A stretch of DNA of 38,103 bases from Alkaliphilus serpentinus (GCF_009017255.1 NZ_WBZB01000043.1:1-38103); one strand, 5' to 3'. Shown: positions 1 to 7,603, counted from the stretch's first letter. Notes: generated from the letters alone by a model not told the origin. Translations and numbers: made by a program.

Positions 1-862
1 CCATCCCAAATGTGGATTGTGGCGGCTCCATTTACTTCTTTGCTACTTCTTAGGCCCTTTCCGTTATAGCTGTAGTTTATGGTTTTGTCTCCCACTATGG
101 TTTTTATTAGCTGATTGAAGCCATTGTATTGATTGAAGGTCACTATGCTACTTCCTCCATCCACTCCAGCTACTAATATATTTACAGAAGGGGTTTCTCC
201 CATATCTGGTTTAATGACTTCTGTCCCCTTATATATCTGGTTACCATTGTGGTCATAGCTATAGCGGGTTATTTCTGTTATATCTCCTGCTATTTTTCTT
301 TCTACCTTCAACCTATTGCTCTTATCATATTCATAGGTGGTTTCTGAAATACCTTCTATTGTCATGGCTCTTCTATTGTTGTAATCATCGTAGGTGTAGG
401 TGATTGATGGTTCATTGTCTGGTGCTTCACTGATTAGCCTTCCTAAATCGTCATAGGTATAGGTGGTTATCTTTCCGTTATGATCGGTTTTAGTTTCTTG
501 ATTTCCATCCAATAGATAGGTATAAGTGTATTGTGACAATACCTCTGCCCCTAGTCTATTAGTTAGTCTTTTTAGGTTATTTGCTAGATTGTAAGTATAT
601 TCTGTTGTATTTCCATTTGAATAGTTTATGGACTCTCGATTGCCGTTGGTATCATAGGTGTAGGTGGCTACAAGCTCTCCATTCTCTGATACCTGCGTTA
701 ACCTATTCATTTTGTCATAGCTATAGGTCGTATGGGTATAGATATCTCCATCTACCTTGATGATAAGGGATTTTCTATTGTTGGCAGCATCATAGATGTA
801 GAGTTTTTCTGAACCATCGGAGGTTATTTCTTTGATTAATCTTCCCATTTCATCATATGAAC
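1..862 (-). pseudogene. RHS/YD-repeat protein, 5'-truncated remnant (runs off window start)
   Basis: Reading the minus strand from about 862 down to 1 gives one uninterrupted frame of about 285 codons. It is built of degenerate ~20-residue YD units: YDEMGRL, YDKMNRL, YDTNGNR, YDDLGRL, YDDYNNR, YDKSNRL and YDHNGNQ can be read in order. That is the signature of RHS/wall-associated YD-repeat proteins, which form a beta-cocoon shell around a C-terminal effector. The 3' part lies outside the window, so any toxin or immunity gene cannot be seen. No start codon or ribosome site precedes the frame: it runs directly into a GGGACA-type repeat at 862-900 and hits a stop about 70 nt further upstream. I infer that the 5' part was lost, so this is a pseudogene or silent cassette. 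Confidence 0.8.
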
Positions 863-900
863 TGGGACAATGTACCTGTCCCCTTGTCCCCTTGTCCCCT
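862..900. repeat. REP-like GGGACA/TGTCCC hairpin, copy 1
   Basis: The motif GGGACA-ATGTACC-TGTCCC forms a 6-bp stem with a 7-nt loop and is followed by tandem CCTTGTCCC units. A near-identical copy lies at 1031-1087, and this copy sits exactly where the RHS frame loses its 5' end. Elements of this look are often spread by RAYT/Y1 transposases; that link is inference, since no transposase is in the window. Confidence 0.7.
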
Positions 901-904
901 TGCC

Positions 905-1029
905 GTCACCTTGGTTTAGTCTATAAGGGGGAAGGGGGAAAGATTACTTCCACCACCACCTCTACTATTAAAATAGCCCTTATATACTGAAACATAAGTA
1001 TAACCTGCATGTACCTTTGGTGCTTTTAG
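905..1029 (-). pseudogene. short coding-like remnant between two REP-like repeats
   Basis: On the minus strand an open stretch of about 36 codons encodes a Tyr/Gly-rich peptide containing YTYVSVYKGYFNSRGGGG and then a stop. It has no start codon or ribosome site and is bounded by the two GGGACA repeats. It could be a piece of the same decayed surface-protein gene as the RHS remnant, but in another frame. I do not recognise it. Confidence 0.3.
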
Positions 1030-1030
1030 A

Positions 1031-1087
1031 ACTGGGACGATGTACCTGTCCCCTTGTCCCTGCCCTTGTCCCATGTCCCCTTGTCCC
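1031..1087. repeat. REP-like GGGACA/TGTCCC hairpin, copy 2
   Basis: Second copy of the repeat at 862-900: GGGACG-ATGTACC-TGTCCC followed by CCTTGTCCC-type units (four, imperfect). The first 20 bases differ from copy 1 at one position. The A+T-rich stretch from 1088 to about 1290 shows no further structure I can support. Confidence 0.7.
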
Positions 1088-1290
1088 TAATTTTTTAAAA
1101 AAATTATAACAATGCCGTAATTACTGTTAAATATGTAATATATTTATTTTATTTCTATTTATTTCTATATAGGGTAGTAATATCCTTTAATTTTCATTCG
1201 CCAAACTTCTCGATATATTGCTAAAAATAATAATAAAATGGGTAAAATCTAAGATATAATCTGATTATTATATGATTTTTTACTGAATTA

Positions 1291-1320
1291 TGGACAAATT
1301 AAGAAGGCTAAGGATATAAT
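1291..1320 (+). promoter_or_regulatory. candidate sigma-A promoter of yajQ
   Basis: TGGACA at 1291-1296 and TATAAT at 1315-1320 are separated by 18 bp. Transcription would begin near 1327, about 28 nt before the yajQ start. The match is good but such A+T-rich DNA gives chance hits. Confidence 0.4.
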
Positions 1321-1354
1321 AGATAAAGATAAGTTTAAGAATGGAGTGATACAT

Positions 1355-1846
1355 ATGGCAAAGGATAGTTCTTTTGATATTGTTTCGAAGGTTGATCTTC
1401 AGGAGGTTTCAAATGCCGTGAACCAAACGGAAAAGGAGATTAACAGTAGATTTGACCTGAAGGGTACTAATACCACCATTGAAAAAACTGACGAGGATAT
1501 TACAATTGCAGCCGATGATGATTTTAAGCTTAAGAATGTTATTGATATTCTACAAACCAAGCTTGCCAAGAGGGACGTATCCCTTAAATCATTGGAATAT
1601 GGTAAGGTGGAGCATGCCCTAGGGGGTAGAGTTAAGCAGACAATTAAGCTAAGACAAGGAATTGATAAGGATCATAGCAAGAAAATAACAACCCTTATTA
1701 AAGACTCTAAGATTAAGGTACAGGCTTCTATTCAAGGAGATGCCGTAAGGGTTTCTGGAAAGAATAAGGATGATCTTCAAGAGGTTATGCAGCTTTTAAA
1801 GGCAGCTGATTTGCCAATAGCATTGCAGTTTACAAACTACCGATAG
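1355..1846 (+). CDS. yajQ: YajQ family nucleic acid/nucleotide-binding protein
   Basis: This 163-residue cytosolic protein belongs to the YajQ (UPF0234) family, a tandem ferredoxin-like fold. Members bind tRNA/GTP, and some proteobacterial ones bind cyclic di-GMP; the role in Clostridia is unknown. Family hallmarks seen are the start [23 protein letters not shown] at residues 33-37, and the conserved C-terminus LQFTNYR. A GTG nine bases upstream is in frame. The ATG at 1355 is preferred because GGAG at 1343-1346 lies 8 nt before it and because family members start with MAKD/MASE. The gene stands alone, with its own promoter candidate and a strong terminator 40 nt after the stop. Length is normal for the family. 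Confidence 0.93.
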   Translation: MAKDSSFDIVSKVDLQEVSNAVNQTEKEINSRFDLKGTNTTIEKTDEDITIAADDDFKLKNVIDILQTKLAKRDVSLKSLEYGKVEHALGGRVKQTIKLRQGIDKDHSKKITTLIKDSKIKVQASIQGDAVRVSGKNKDDLQEVMQLLKAADLPIALQFTNYR

Positions 1847-1886
1847 TTTCAGACTGTTAAACATCCACCACCTTCTTTGTTACATT

Positions 1887-1937
1887 AAAAACCCAGCACT
1901 CTAACGTATTATTAATACGCTTCAATCGCTGGGTTTT
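1887..1937. terminator. bidirectional intrinsic terminator after yajQ
   Basis: AAAACCCAGC (1887-1896) pairs with GCTGGGTTTT (1928-1937), and an inner stem GTATT/AATAC lies between them. A-rich 5' and T-rich 3' flanks let it work in both directions. It is nested inside a wider 9-bp inverted repeat, CAGACTGTT at 1850-1858 and AACAGTCTG at 1965-1973. Confidence 0.75.
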
Positions 1938-2013
1938 CTTGCGCCTCGAATCTGAAGAATTTTGAACAGTCTGGATTAGTGACTGACTCCAATCAGAGAT
2001 TGGGTTATCTACT

Positions 2014-2056
2014 TATTTTCACTTTCAACTTTTCATTTTTCATTTTTAATTTTTAA
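2014..2056. repeat. 7-bp-period tract at the 3' end of the DUF3784 gene
   Basis: Six consecutive 7-mers of the type ATTTTCA, CTTTCAA, CTTTTCA, TTTTTCA, TTTTTAA run through the stop codon at 2046. In the sense of the neighbouring minus-strand gene this is an A/G-rich tract straight after the stop. The same kind of tract occurs at several other gene ends in the window. Confidence 0.6.
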
Positions 2057-2768
2057 CTCTTTCCTTCAAACCCTTATACAATTGCTGGGTTTTTTCAGAA
2101 TCTCGATAGTTGATAATCACAAAGTTTCTATCTCCTGCAAGTTTTATGAATAGAAAGGGACTCTTTCCGCTATGCTGATATAAGTAACCCCTTCCTAAGC
2201 CCTCTACTGTGAAGGTTCCTTTATTAATATTTCCAAAGTTATAGCCTACAACCTTATTGGCTCTTGGTAATTCCTCTATAAGCTTTATCTCTTCCATTGA
2301 TTCATAGGCAAAGGTGTTGCCAGACATTCCCGAAACCCTTAAGAAGGTTTCCTCTAGGACTGCTTCATTGGTCATAGCTCCTGGAATAAGGGTAATTAGC
2401 ATAATGATTACTCCGGGTATTAATGCACCTATAATAATAAGCTTATTGGTTCTTTTTTCCTTTTGGGTTCCATAAGAATAGGCTTGAGCTTTTATAGCCA
2501 TATAGAAAATTACAGCCACCATAAGGAAAATCATCACCATACTTAGAATCTTATATTGATAATAGTGTAAAATGCTTGAAGCTATTATCAATGCAGCAGC
2601 TAAAAACAGCATATTGCCCATAAACCGCCCTAAGGCCTCTATATCTACCTTTTCTTTATCTTTTTTAGATGCCATATTATAGCCTGCAATTAGAAAATAC
2701 CATTTAAAGTACTTAACAGCCACCCCTGCTAAGGCTAACAAAACCCCTACTCCTATACTGATTATCAA
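2046..2768 (-). CDS. DUF3784-type membrane protein with C-terminal PH-like domain
   Basis: A 240-residue integral membrane protein of unknown function. The N-terminal part looks like DUF3784: a hydrophobic helix (residues 2-20), then WYFLIAGYN with the GYN at 29-31, then a Lys/Glu-rich linker. Further membrane segments fall near 51-68, 74-92 and 109-129. From about 140 to 240 the protein is soluble and ends in a pattern typical of small bacterial PH-like domains (PFLFIKL, then FVIINYRDSEKTQQLYKGL). The start ATG is preceded by a GGGAGGG-type site. It is separated by about 140 nt from the 87-residue gene upstream and does not look co-transcribed with it. Assignment rests on motif memory; no enzyme activity is implied. 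Confidence 0.6.
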   Translation of the reverse strand: MIISIGVGVLLALAGVAVKYFKWYFLIAGYNMASKKDKEKVDIEALGRFMGNMLFLAAALIIASSILHYYQYKILSMVMIFLMVAVIFYMAIKAQAYSYGTQKEKRTNKLIIIGALIPGVIIMLITLIPGAMTNEAVLEETFLRVSGMSGNTFAYESMEEIKLIEELPRANKVVGYNFGNINKGTFTVEGLGRGYLYQHSGKSPFLFIKLAGDRNFVIINYRDSEKTQQLYKGLKERVKN

Positions 2769-2860
2769 TTCTATCCCTCCCCTGAAAGATTTCTTAATTC
2801 ATTATATCAGCTAATTTGTTTCTCTGCAATCCTATATCGGCTATTCCTGCCCAAAACTCA

Positions 2861-2895
2861 ATATAGTTTACATAATTATATTACGTAAACTATAT
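2861..2895. repeat. palindrome GTTTACATAATTA family, copy 1
   Basis: ATATAGTTTAC (2861-2871) and GTAAACTATAT (2885-2895) are perfect 11-bp arms around an A+T-rich centre. It lies about 10 nt after the stop of the minus-strand gene at 2905-3168. A near-identical core recurs at 35337-35375, also right after a stop codon. It may act as a terminator or be a dispersed palindromic unit. Confidence 0.6.
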
Positions 2896-2904
2896 CCTTG
2901 ATTT

Positions 2905-3168
2905 TTACATCTTATATAAATACCATCTACAGGTATCCAGCTCGTATCTGATTTCCATCTGTTTGATTTCGCCATTTATACAGCTTTCACAAGTATATTT
3001 CATCATCTTATTGCCAGCAAATTTATCTAATTCCTTTTTGACAATTTTATTGATTTTAATTACAGTATTCTCCTCTGCTTCATTTAATAGTCTAAACTTA
3101 ACAGGGATGGTATTTCCTTCGTAGTCAAACCAGGCCACCATCTCAACAGGTTTTCTTAAAAGCTTCAT
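2905..3168 (-). CDS. hypothetical 87-residue protein next to DNA polymerase IV
   Basis: A small soluble protein with no signal peptide or membrane segment. I cannot assign a domain. It contains two cysteines as CESC near residues 60-63, a further Cys near 80, and a C-terminus ending DTCRWYLYKM. The start ATG at 3168 has GGAGGGG about 10 nt upstream, so it is probably real and translated. It follows the Y-family polymerase gene by 61 nt on the same strand with no terminator between, which suggests one transcript. In Bacilli, UV-mutagenesis polymerases such as UvrX are paired with a small YolD-like protein. This one does not resemble YolD, but the arrangement is similar, so a role in controlling translesion synthesis is a possibility only. 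Confidence 0.6.
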   Translation of the reverse strand: MKLLRKPVEMVAWFDYEGNTIPVKFRLLNEAEENTVIKINKIVKKELDKFAGNKMMKYTCESCINGEIKQMEIRYELDTCRWYLYKM

Positions 3169-3207
3169 GCTGCAAATCCCCTCCCTTTCTTCAGACTTAT
3201 ACCTATT

Positions 3208-3230
3208 CTTTCTTAATTCTTAATTGTTTT
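3208..3230. repeat. short 7-bp-period tract after dinB
   Basis: Two CTTAATT units preceded by ATTCTTT lie immediately 3' of the polymerase stop codon. In gene sense this reads as AATTAAG repeats. It is a short member of the post-stop tract class seen elsewhere in the window. Confidence 0.4.
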
Positions 3231-4483
3231 TACAGTATACTACTCATCATTTGATAATCTTCCTCCCCAACCCCTCCTATCAAGGGAGAAACTTCTCCGT
3301 CGGTGAATATTCCCCTGACTACTGAATATTTACCGAACCTTTCTCGAATATGATCAATGGTTTCATCAAGGATTCTGTACCTTTCTTGATTTTTCTCATC
3401 AAATAAGGTTCTTTGAATGATTTCTTTTTCTGAAAGGTCGGTAAGCCTTACCCCTAAGTGCCGGATTTTTTCCCCCCGCCAGCTTTCATCAAATAGCTCC
3501 TTTACCACCTTATAAATTTCTTTTGTTATACTGGTGGAGGCTAAAAGCTTTCGTTGATGGGAATAGGTGTTTAGTTCATTGGTTCTAATGGAAACGGCAA
3601 CAACCCTGCAGGCAAAATCAGCATCCCGTAGCCTAGTAGCCACGGATTCCGTAAGGGCCAATAGTATTTTGTGGGCAGTTTCTCTATCCTCTACATCAAA
3701 TTTAATAGTGCTGCTATTCCCCAATCCCTTCATGGGTACATGGGAGCCGTTAAAAACGGGAGATTCCTCTTGACCATTGGCATAGCACCATATTAGATGA
3801 CCAAAGGACTTTAGCTTTCCCATCAATAGCTTTACATCCGTTTGGGCTAAATCTCCAATGGTGAGAATATTCAGCTGCTTCAGCTTTTTATGGGTTTTTC
3901 TTCCCACCATATAAAGCTCTTCAACCGGAAGGGGCCACATTTTGGTTTTTAACTCATGGGACCATAGGGTATGGACCATATCGGGCTTCTTTAGCTCACC
4001 AGCCATTTTAGCCGTTAGCTTGTTATAGCCTATCCCTACATTTACTGTAAAGCCCAGCTCCTCCCTTACCTTATTCTTAACTTTATGGGCGGTTTCAACG
4101 GGGTCTCCATAGTCCTTCTCCATCCCTGTATAGTCAAGGAAAAATTCATCCACCGAGAACCTCTGGATAGTTGGAAAATATTCAGTCAGTAGTTCCTTAA
4201 GGCTGTTACTACATTTCATATAGAGGCTGTAATTGGGGGGCACCACCACCAGATCTGGACATTTTCTTTTGGCCTGCCATATTACCTCACCGGTTTGTAT
4301 ATTGAATTTCTTAGCAGGAATGCTCTTGGCCAATACAATCCCATGCCTTTCCTCTTGAGAGCCCCCCACCACCGAAGGGATCTTTCTAAGATCCACTGTA
4401 GCTCCACTTTGGAGATTATATACAGCCTGCCATGAAAGATAGGCGGAATTTACATCTATGTGCATGATGGTTCTTTGGCCCAT
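3230..4483 (-). CDS. dinB: Y-family DNA polymerase (DinB/UmuC type, Pol IV)
   Basis: A 417-residue translesion DNA polymerase that copies damaged template with low fidelity. The catalytic carboxylates are present: Asp10 in MHIDVNSAY, and Asp112-Glu113 in SVDEFFLD. The conserved VNVGIGYNKLTAKMA segment and helix-hairpin-helix region (VEELYMVGRKTHKKL) follow, then the little-finger domain. An internal QRTLF at about residues 357-361 fits the beta-clamp-binding motif. Its position before a C-terminal tail resembles Firmicute UvrX/YqjW proteins more than E. coli DinB. The N-terminal residues MGQRTIMHID match family starts. Upstream lies a heptad-repeat plus hairpin element (4549-4605), and downstream a small unknown gene, probably co-transcribed. 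No LexA box was found by eye. Confidence 0.93.
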   Translation of the reverse strand: MGQRTIMHIDVNSAYLSWQAVYNLQSGATVDLRKIPSVVGGSQEERHGIVLAKSIPAKKFNIQTGEVIWQAKRKCPDLVVVPPNYSLYMKCSNSLKELLTEYFPTIQRFSVDEFFLDYTGMEKDYGDPVETAHKVKNKVREELGFTVNVGIGYNKLTAKMAGELKKPDMVHTLWSHELKTKMWPLPVEELYMVGRKTHKKLKQLNILTIGDLAQTDVKLLMGKLKSFGHLIWCYANGQEESPVFNGSHVPMKGLGNSSTIKFDVEDRETAHKILLALTESVATRLRDADFACRVVAVSIRTNELNTYSHQRKLLASTSITKEIYKVVKELFDESWRGEKIRHLGVRLTDLSEKEIIQRTLFDEKNQERYRILDETIDHIRERFGKYSVVRGIFTDGEVSPLIGGVGEEDYQMMSSIL

Positions 4484-4548
4484 GGGAACACCTCATTTTT
4501 AAAGTAATAAGTAATAGGATAAATACTGAATATAAATGTTAAATGATA

Positions 4549-4605
4549 AATGTTGAATGTTGAATGTTGAATGTTGAATTATAGTAAAATTTGCCTAGCA
4601 AATTT
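4549..4605. repeat. heptad element, copy A: four AATGTTG units plus hairpin
   Basis: Four perfect AATGTTG units (4549-4576) end in AATT and are followed by the hairpin AAATTTGC-CTA-GCAAATTT (4587-4605). In the sense of dinB the hairpin comes first and the heptads (CAACATT) end 65 nt before the start codon. Copies B (21302-21360) and C (34246-34379) have the same layout in front of two other minus-strand genes. Confidence 0.75.
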
Positions 4606-4676
4606 ATTTTATTTGAATAGCTCACATCATTTAGCTTTTATAATATAATAAGAAATTCAATAAAATTTCTACGTTA

Positions 4677-4711
4677 ATTTAACATTAATTCTTCATTCTT
4701 CATTCTTCATT
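4677..4711. repeat. ATTCTTC heptad tract, outer arm of copy A
   Basis: One ATTTAAC unit, a partial unit and three perfect ATTCTTC units. Together with 4549-4605 they bracket a 70-bp spacer, comparable to the two heptad arms of the copy at 34246-34379. The rest of the 370-bp gene-free stretch 4484-4853 holds a terminator (4763-4794) and a second tract (4813-4850). Confidence 0.55.
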
Positions 4712-4762
4712 GCCCTTCAGAACATATGTTCTATTACTATTTTACCACAAAAATAAAAAAAT

Positions 4763-4794
4763 AGAACCTTTTTTTGTAGGGAAAAAAAGGTTCT
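4763..4794 (-). terminator. intrinsic terminator of the ABC-F gene
   Basis: AGAACCTTTTTTT (4763-4775) and AAAAAAAGGTTCT (4782-4794) are perfect 13-bp arms around GTAGGG. On the minus strand the stem is followed by ATTTTTTTATTTTT. It lies about 60 nt after the stop of the ABC-F gene. Confidence 0.8.
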
Positions 4795-4812
4795 TTCTTA
4801 TGTTATGTTATT

Positions 4813-4850
4813 ATTTTAAATTTTTCATTTTAAACTTTTCATTTTTCACA
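4813..4850. repeat. 7-bp-period tract after the ABC-F gene
   Basis: ATTTTAA, ATTTTTC, ATTTTAA, ACTTTTC, ATTTTTC follow one another with exact 7-bp spacing. The tract sits between the stop codon (4854) and the terminator, so it should be in the mRNA's 3' untranslated region. Confidence 0.55.
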
Positions 4851-4853
4851 CTT

Positions 4854-6755
4854 TTAGTTTCTGCTCTCCAGCTTCTCCAGCAACTCTGTTAGCTCCAACC
4901 ATCTAGCCATTCTGTCCTCCAGCTTCTCTTGTAGCTGCTTTTGCTGCTGTAGATATTCCTGAAGAAGGGTATAATTGCTACCAGCCTTAGCTATTTTCTC
5001 ATCAATAGCCTCCAGCTCTGCTTCTAAATTGGCAATGACATCTTCTATTTCATCAAATTCTCTTTGCTCCTTAAAGGAAAGCCTTTTCTTTTCCCGTGGA
5101 CGCTTTACTTCCTCCTTTGGAGCTTTATCCTTATGGAGTTCCTTTGTCTCATGTAGTTCTTTATTGGCAATAGCCACATAATCAGAGTAGTTGCCATGAT
5201 AGTCTTCTATTAAGCCTTCTCCTTTAAAAATAAATAAATGGTCTACTGTTCGATCTAGAAAATATCGATCATGGGAAACTGCTATAACCGTACCGGGGAA
5301 ATCCTCCAAATAATCCTCTAAAACCATTAGGGTTTGTATATCTAAATCGTTGGTGGGCTCATCCAACAAAAGAAGATTAGGCTCCTCCATAAGCTTCTTC
5401 AAAAGATAAAGTCTTCTTTTCTCTCCTCCTGACAATGATCCAATGGGAGTCCACTGTACATTGGGAGTGAAGAGGAAACGTTCTAGCATTTGGGAAGCGC
5501 TTATGGTTCCTCCATCGGAGGTATTTACAAATTCAGCTGTTTCCTTAATATAATCAATAACCCTAAGGTCATCCTTTAGCTCAAGGCTTTCCTGATCATA
5601 ATAGGAGAGGCTTACAGTTTGACCCATATCAACGGTTCCCTTTAGAGGAGTTAATCTACCAGCAATAATATTTAAAAGGGTTGATTTGCCACAGCCATTT
5701 TTTCCGACGATTCCCACCCTTTCGCCGGGAACAAAAACATGGGTAAAATCTTTAATTAATATTTCTTCTCCAAAGGAATGTTGAATATTTTTAAGCTCTA
5801 AAACCTTCTTACCCAAACGTTTAGAACCAATGGAGATATCTAATTTAGAGGCTTCCTTTGTATAGCTTATATCCTTCATTTCCTCATATCGCTGAATACG
5901 AGCCTTTTGCTTGGTGGTTCTGGCCCTTGCTCCCCGCCTTAGCCAAGCCAATTCATTTTTCATTAATATATCATGCTTTCTTTGAAGGGTTGCTTCTTCT
6001 GCCTCCCTTTCAGCCTTTTTCTCAAGGAAGGTTTCATAATTGCCTTCATATCTATAGAGTCTTCCTCCATCCAGTTCAATAATGCCATCCACAACTCGAT
6101 TAAGGAAATAGCGATCATGGGTGATCAGCAGAAGTCCACCCTTTCGTTTTTTCAGATAATCCTCTAGCCATTCTACGGTGTCATTATCAATATGATTGGT
6201 GGGCTCATCTAAAATTAATAGATCAGCAGGTTGAATTAGGGCCCTGGCCATAGCAACCCTTTTTCTTTGGCCTCCAGAAAGCTGGCTAATCTTTTTATGA
6301 AATTCAGTAATCCCTAATCTCGTTAAAACCGCCTTTCCACTAGCCTCCAGCTCCCATATTCCTTCTATATCCATCCTGGAGGTAAGATCTGCCATCTTAG
6401 CCTGTAGCTCTTTATTATCAGGTTCTCTACTGATTCTATCCATAGCCTCATGATACTGATATAGCAATTGAAGCTTAGGATCGCTACTATTAAATACCTG
6501 GTGAAAAACAGTAGAGCCCTCATCAAACTCTGGATTTTGAAAGAGATACTGAATATTGGCCTGTTGATTCACAATACGTCTGCCTGTATCCGTAGTCTCT
6601 ACTCCAGCAATGATTTTTAAAAAGGTGGACTTTCCCACGCCATTTACACCAATAATGCCAATTCTTTCATTGCTATTTATACCAAAGGTTATATCCTTAA
6701 ATAAGAGCTTATCGCCATAGCCTTTACTGATGCCTTCTACTGTTACTATATTCAT
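4854..6755 (-). CDS. ABC-F family ATPase, Uup-like
   Basis: A 633-residue soluble protein with two fused ABC ATPase domains and no membrane segment, the ABC-F layout. Members act on ribosomes; the Uup branch is linked to replication or ribosome-assembly stress. Domain 1 has Walker A GVNGVGKST (residues 36-44), signature LSGGQRKRVAMARAL and Walker B LLILDEPTNHID. A linker rich in Arg/Lys follows. Domain 2 has GKNGCGKST, LSGGEKRRLYLLKKL and LLLLDEPTNDLD. The last ~90 residues are a charged coiled coil (EREFDEIEDVIANLEAELE region), typical of Uup. The ATG at 6755 is preferred to a GTG three bases earlier because AGGTGG lies 7 nt upstream of the ATG. It is monocistronic, with a clear terminator downstream. 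A role in antibiotic resistance is less likely given the C-terminal coiled coil. Confidence 0.92.
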   Translation of the reverse strand: MNIVTVEGISKGYGDKLLFKDITFGINSNERIGIIGVNGVGKSTFLKIIAGVETTDTGRRIVNQQANIQYLFQNPEFDEGSTVFHQVFNSSDPKLQLLYQYHEAMDRISREPDNKELQAKMADLTSRMDIEGIWELEASGKAVLTRLGITEFHKKISQLSGGQRKRVAMARALIQPADLLILDEPTNHIDNDTVEWLEDYLKKRKGGLLLITHDRYFLNRVVDGIIELDGGRLYRYEGNYETFLEKKAEREAEEATLQRKHDILMKNELAWLRRGARARTTKQKARIQRYEEMKDISYTKEASKLDISIGSKRLGKKVLELKNIQHSFGEEILIKDFTHVFVPGERVGIVGKNGCGKSTLLNIIAGRLTPLKGTVDMGQTVSLSYYDQESLELKDDLRVIDYIKETAEFVNTSDGGTISASQMLERFLFTPNVQWTPIGSLSGGEKRRLYLLKKLMEEPNLLLLDEPTNDLDIQTLMVLEDYLEDFPGTVIAVSHDRYFLDRTVDHLFIFKGEGLIEDYHGNYSDYVAIANKELHETKELHKDKAPKEEVKRPREKKRLSFKEQREFDEIEDVIANLEAELEAIDEKIAKAGSNYTLLQEYLQQQKQLQEKLEDRMARWLELTELLEKLESRN

Positions 6756-6988
6756 CACTAAACCACCTATCCTTTGACTTACCTTAATATTATACTCTAA
6801 AAAAGCCCATGATAGGTAGTAGAAATTTCAAAAAGGTTAGTTAGCATAAAGGACAAAAGCTTGAGTTTTAGGTTTAGGGGAAAAAGAATATCTATTAGAT
6901 GAAGTACAAAATCGCAAAAAAATGTTATAATTGGATTCAGCAGACTATAAGACTATAATAACGGCTAAACAAAGGGTGGTTTAAGCTT

Positions 6989-7528
6989 ATGAAAATTGAA
7001 AATAAAAAAACCTGGATGGGCGTATTATTGTTGGTGTCAATAGAACAGATTATCAAGATCATCATTAACAACAATTTTCTTGATAAAAGCTTTACCCTAT
7101 ACCCCTCCTTTCTTTACTTTGATCCTATATTTAATCGGGATTATTCATGGATTAACTCCATGCTGCAGCTGGGAATCAGTAAATGGCTTCACATTATCAT
7201 GGTGGCTATTATCATCCTCTTTGTATTTCTCTTCTATCGTTATCTAAATACTCGTTTTGGAAGCAATAAAATTGTGAATACCATGTTTGCCTTTTTATTT
7301 GCTGGGGCTATATCCTCATTAATTGATAAGGTCTTTTGGGACGGTAGCCTAGACTATATTTATGTTAAGGGGTTTTTTACCTTTGATTTAAAGGATGTAT
7401 ATATCAATGTTTTTATTGGATTGATGATACTCTTTTCCATCCTTAAGAATAAGGTCCTTCGAGAAATTGATGAAGTTGAGTTAATAAGAGGTTTCGGAAA
7501 ATTTCTCAAAAACAAGAAATGCGATTAG
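6989..7528 (+). CDS. divergent signal peptidase II (LspA)-like membrane protein
   Basis: A 179-residue protein with about four membrane helices (near 10-27, 66-86, 96-113 and 137-152). The arrangement follows signal peptidase II, the aspartyl protease that trims prolipoproteins. The conserved region AFLFAGAISSLIDKV matches the LspA segment GGALGNLIDR. Asp122 (SLDYIYV) and Asp136 (FDLKDVYIN) fall where the two catalytic aspartates are expected. Differences are IEQIIK instead of the usual LDQ-TK at residues 18-23, and PIFNRDYSW in place of the NxGxAF motif. So it may be a paralogue with a changed substrate, or not active. GGTGG 6-10 nt upstream supports the start. It is a lone plus-strand gene with a terminator overlapping its stop codon. 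Confidence 0.65.
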   Translation: MKIENKKTWMGVLLLVSIEQIIKIIINNNFLDKSFTLYPSFLYFDPIFNRDYSWINSMLQLGISKWLHIIMVAIIILFVFLFYRYLNTRFGSNKIVNTMFAFLFAGAISSLIDKVFWDGSLDYIYVKGFFTFDLKDVYINVFIGLMILFSILKNKVLREIDEVELIRGFGKFLKNKKCD

Positions 7529-7575
7529 GAGGGATGTGCTATTTAACCCTCCCCAATCGCATTTATTTATTTTTT
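7518..7575 (+). terminator. intrinsic terminator overlapping the lspA-like stop codon
   Basis: AAATGCGATT (7518-7527) pairs with AATCGCATTT (7555-7564), with inner GGAGGG (7528-7533) and CCCTCC (7547-7552). A T-rich tail follows. The stop codon TAG (7526-7528) is inside the 5' arm. Confidence 0.8.
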
Positions 7576-7603
7576 TATCTTAATCCTGATACTAAATTCT
7601 ATC

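Noticed and set aside
4549-4711. Possible CRISPR-like array
   Set aside because: Units are only 7 bp, with no spacers of 30-40 bp, and no cas genes are present.
4710-4892. 60-codon plus-strand open frame
   Set aside because: It covers a heptad tract, a perfect terminator hairpin and the end of the ABC-F gene, and the product is a low-complexity Phe/Leu/Lys string.
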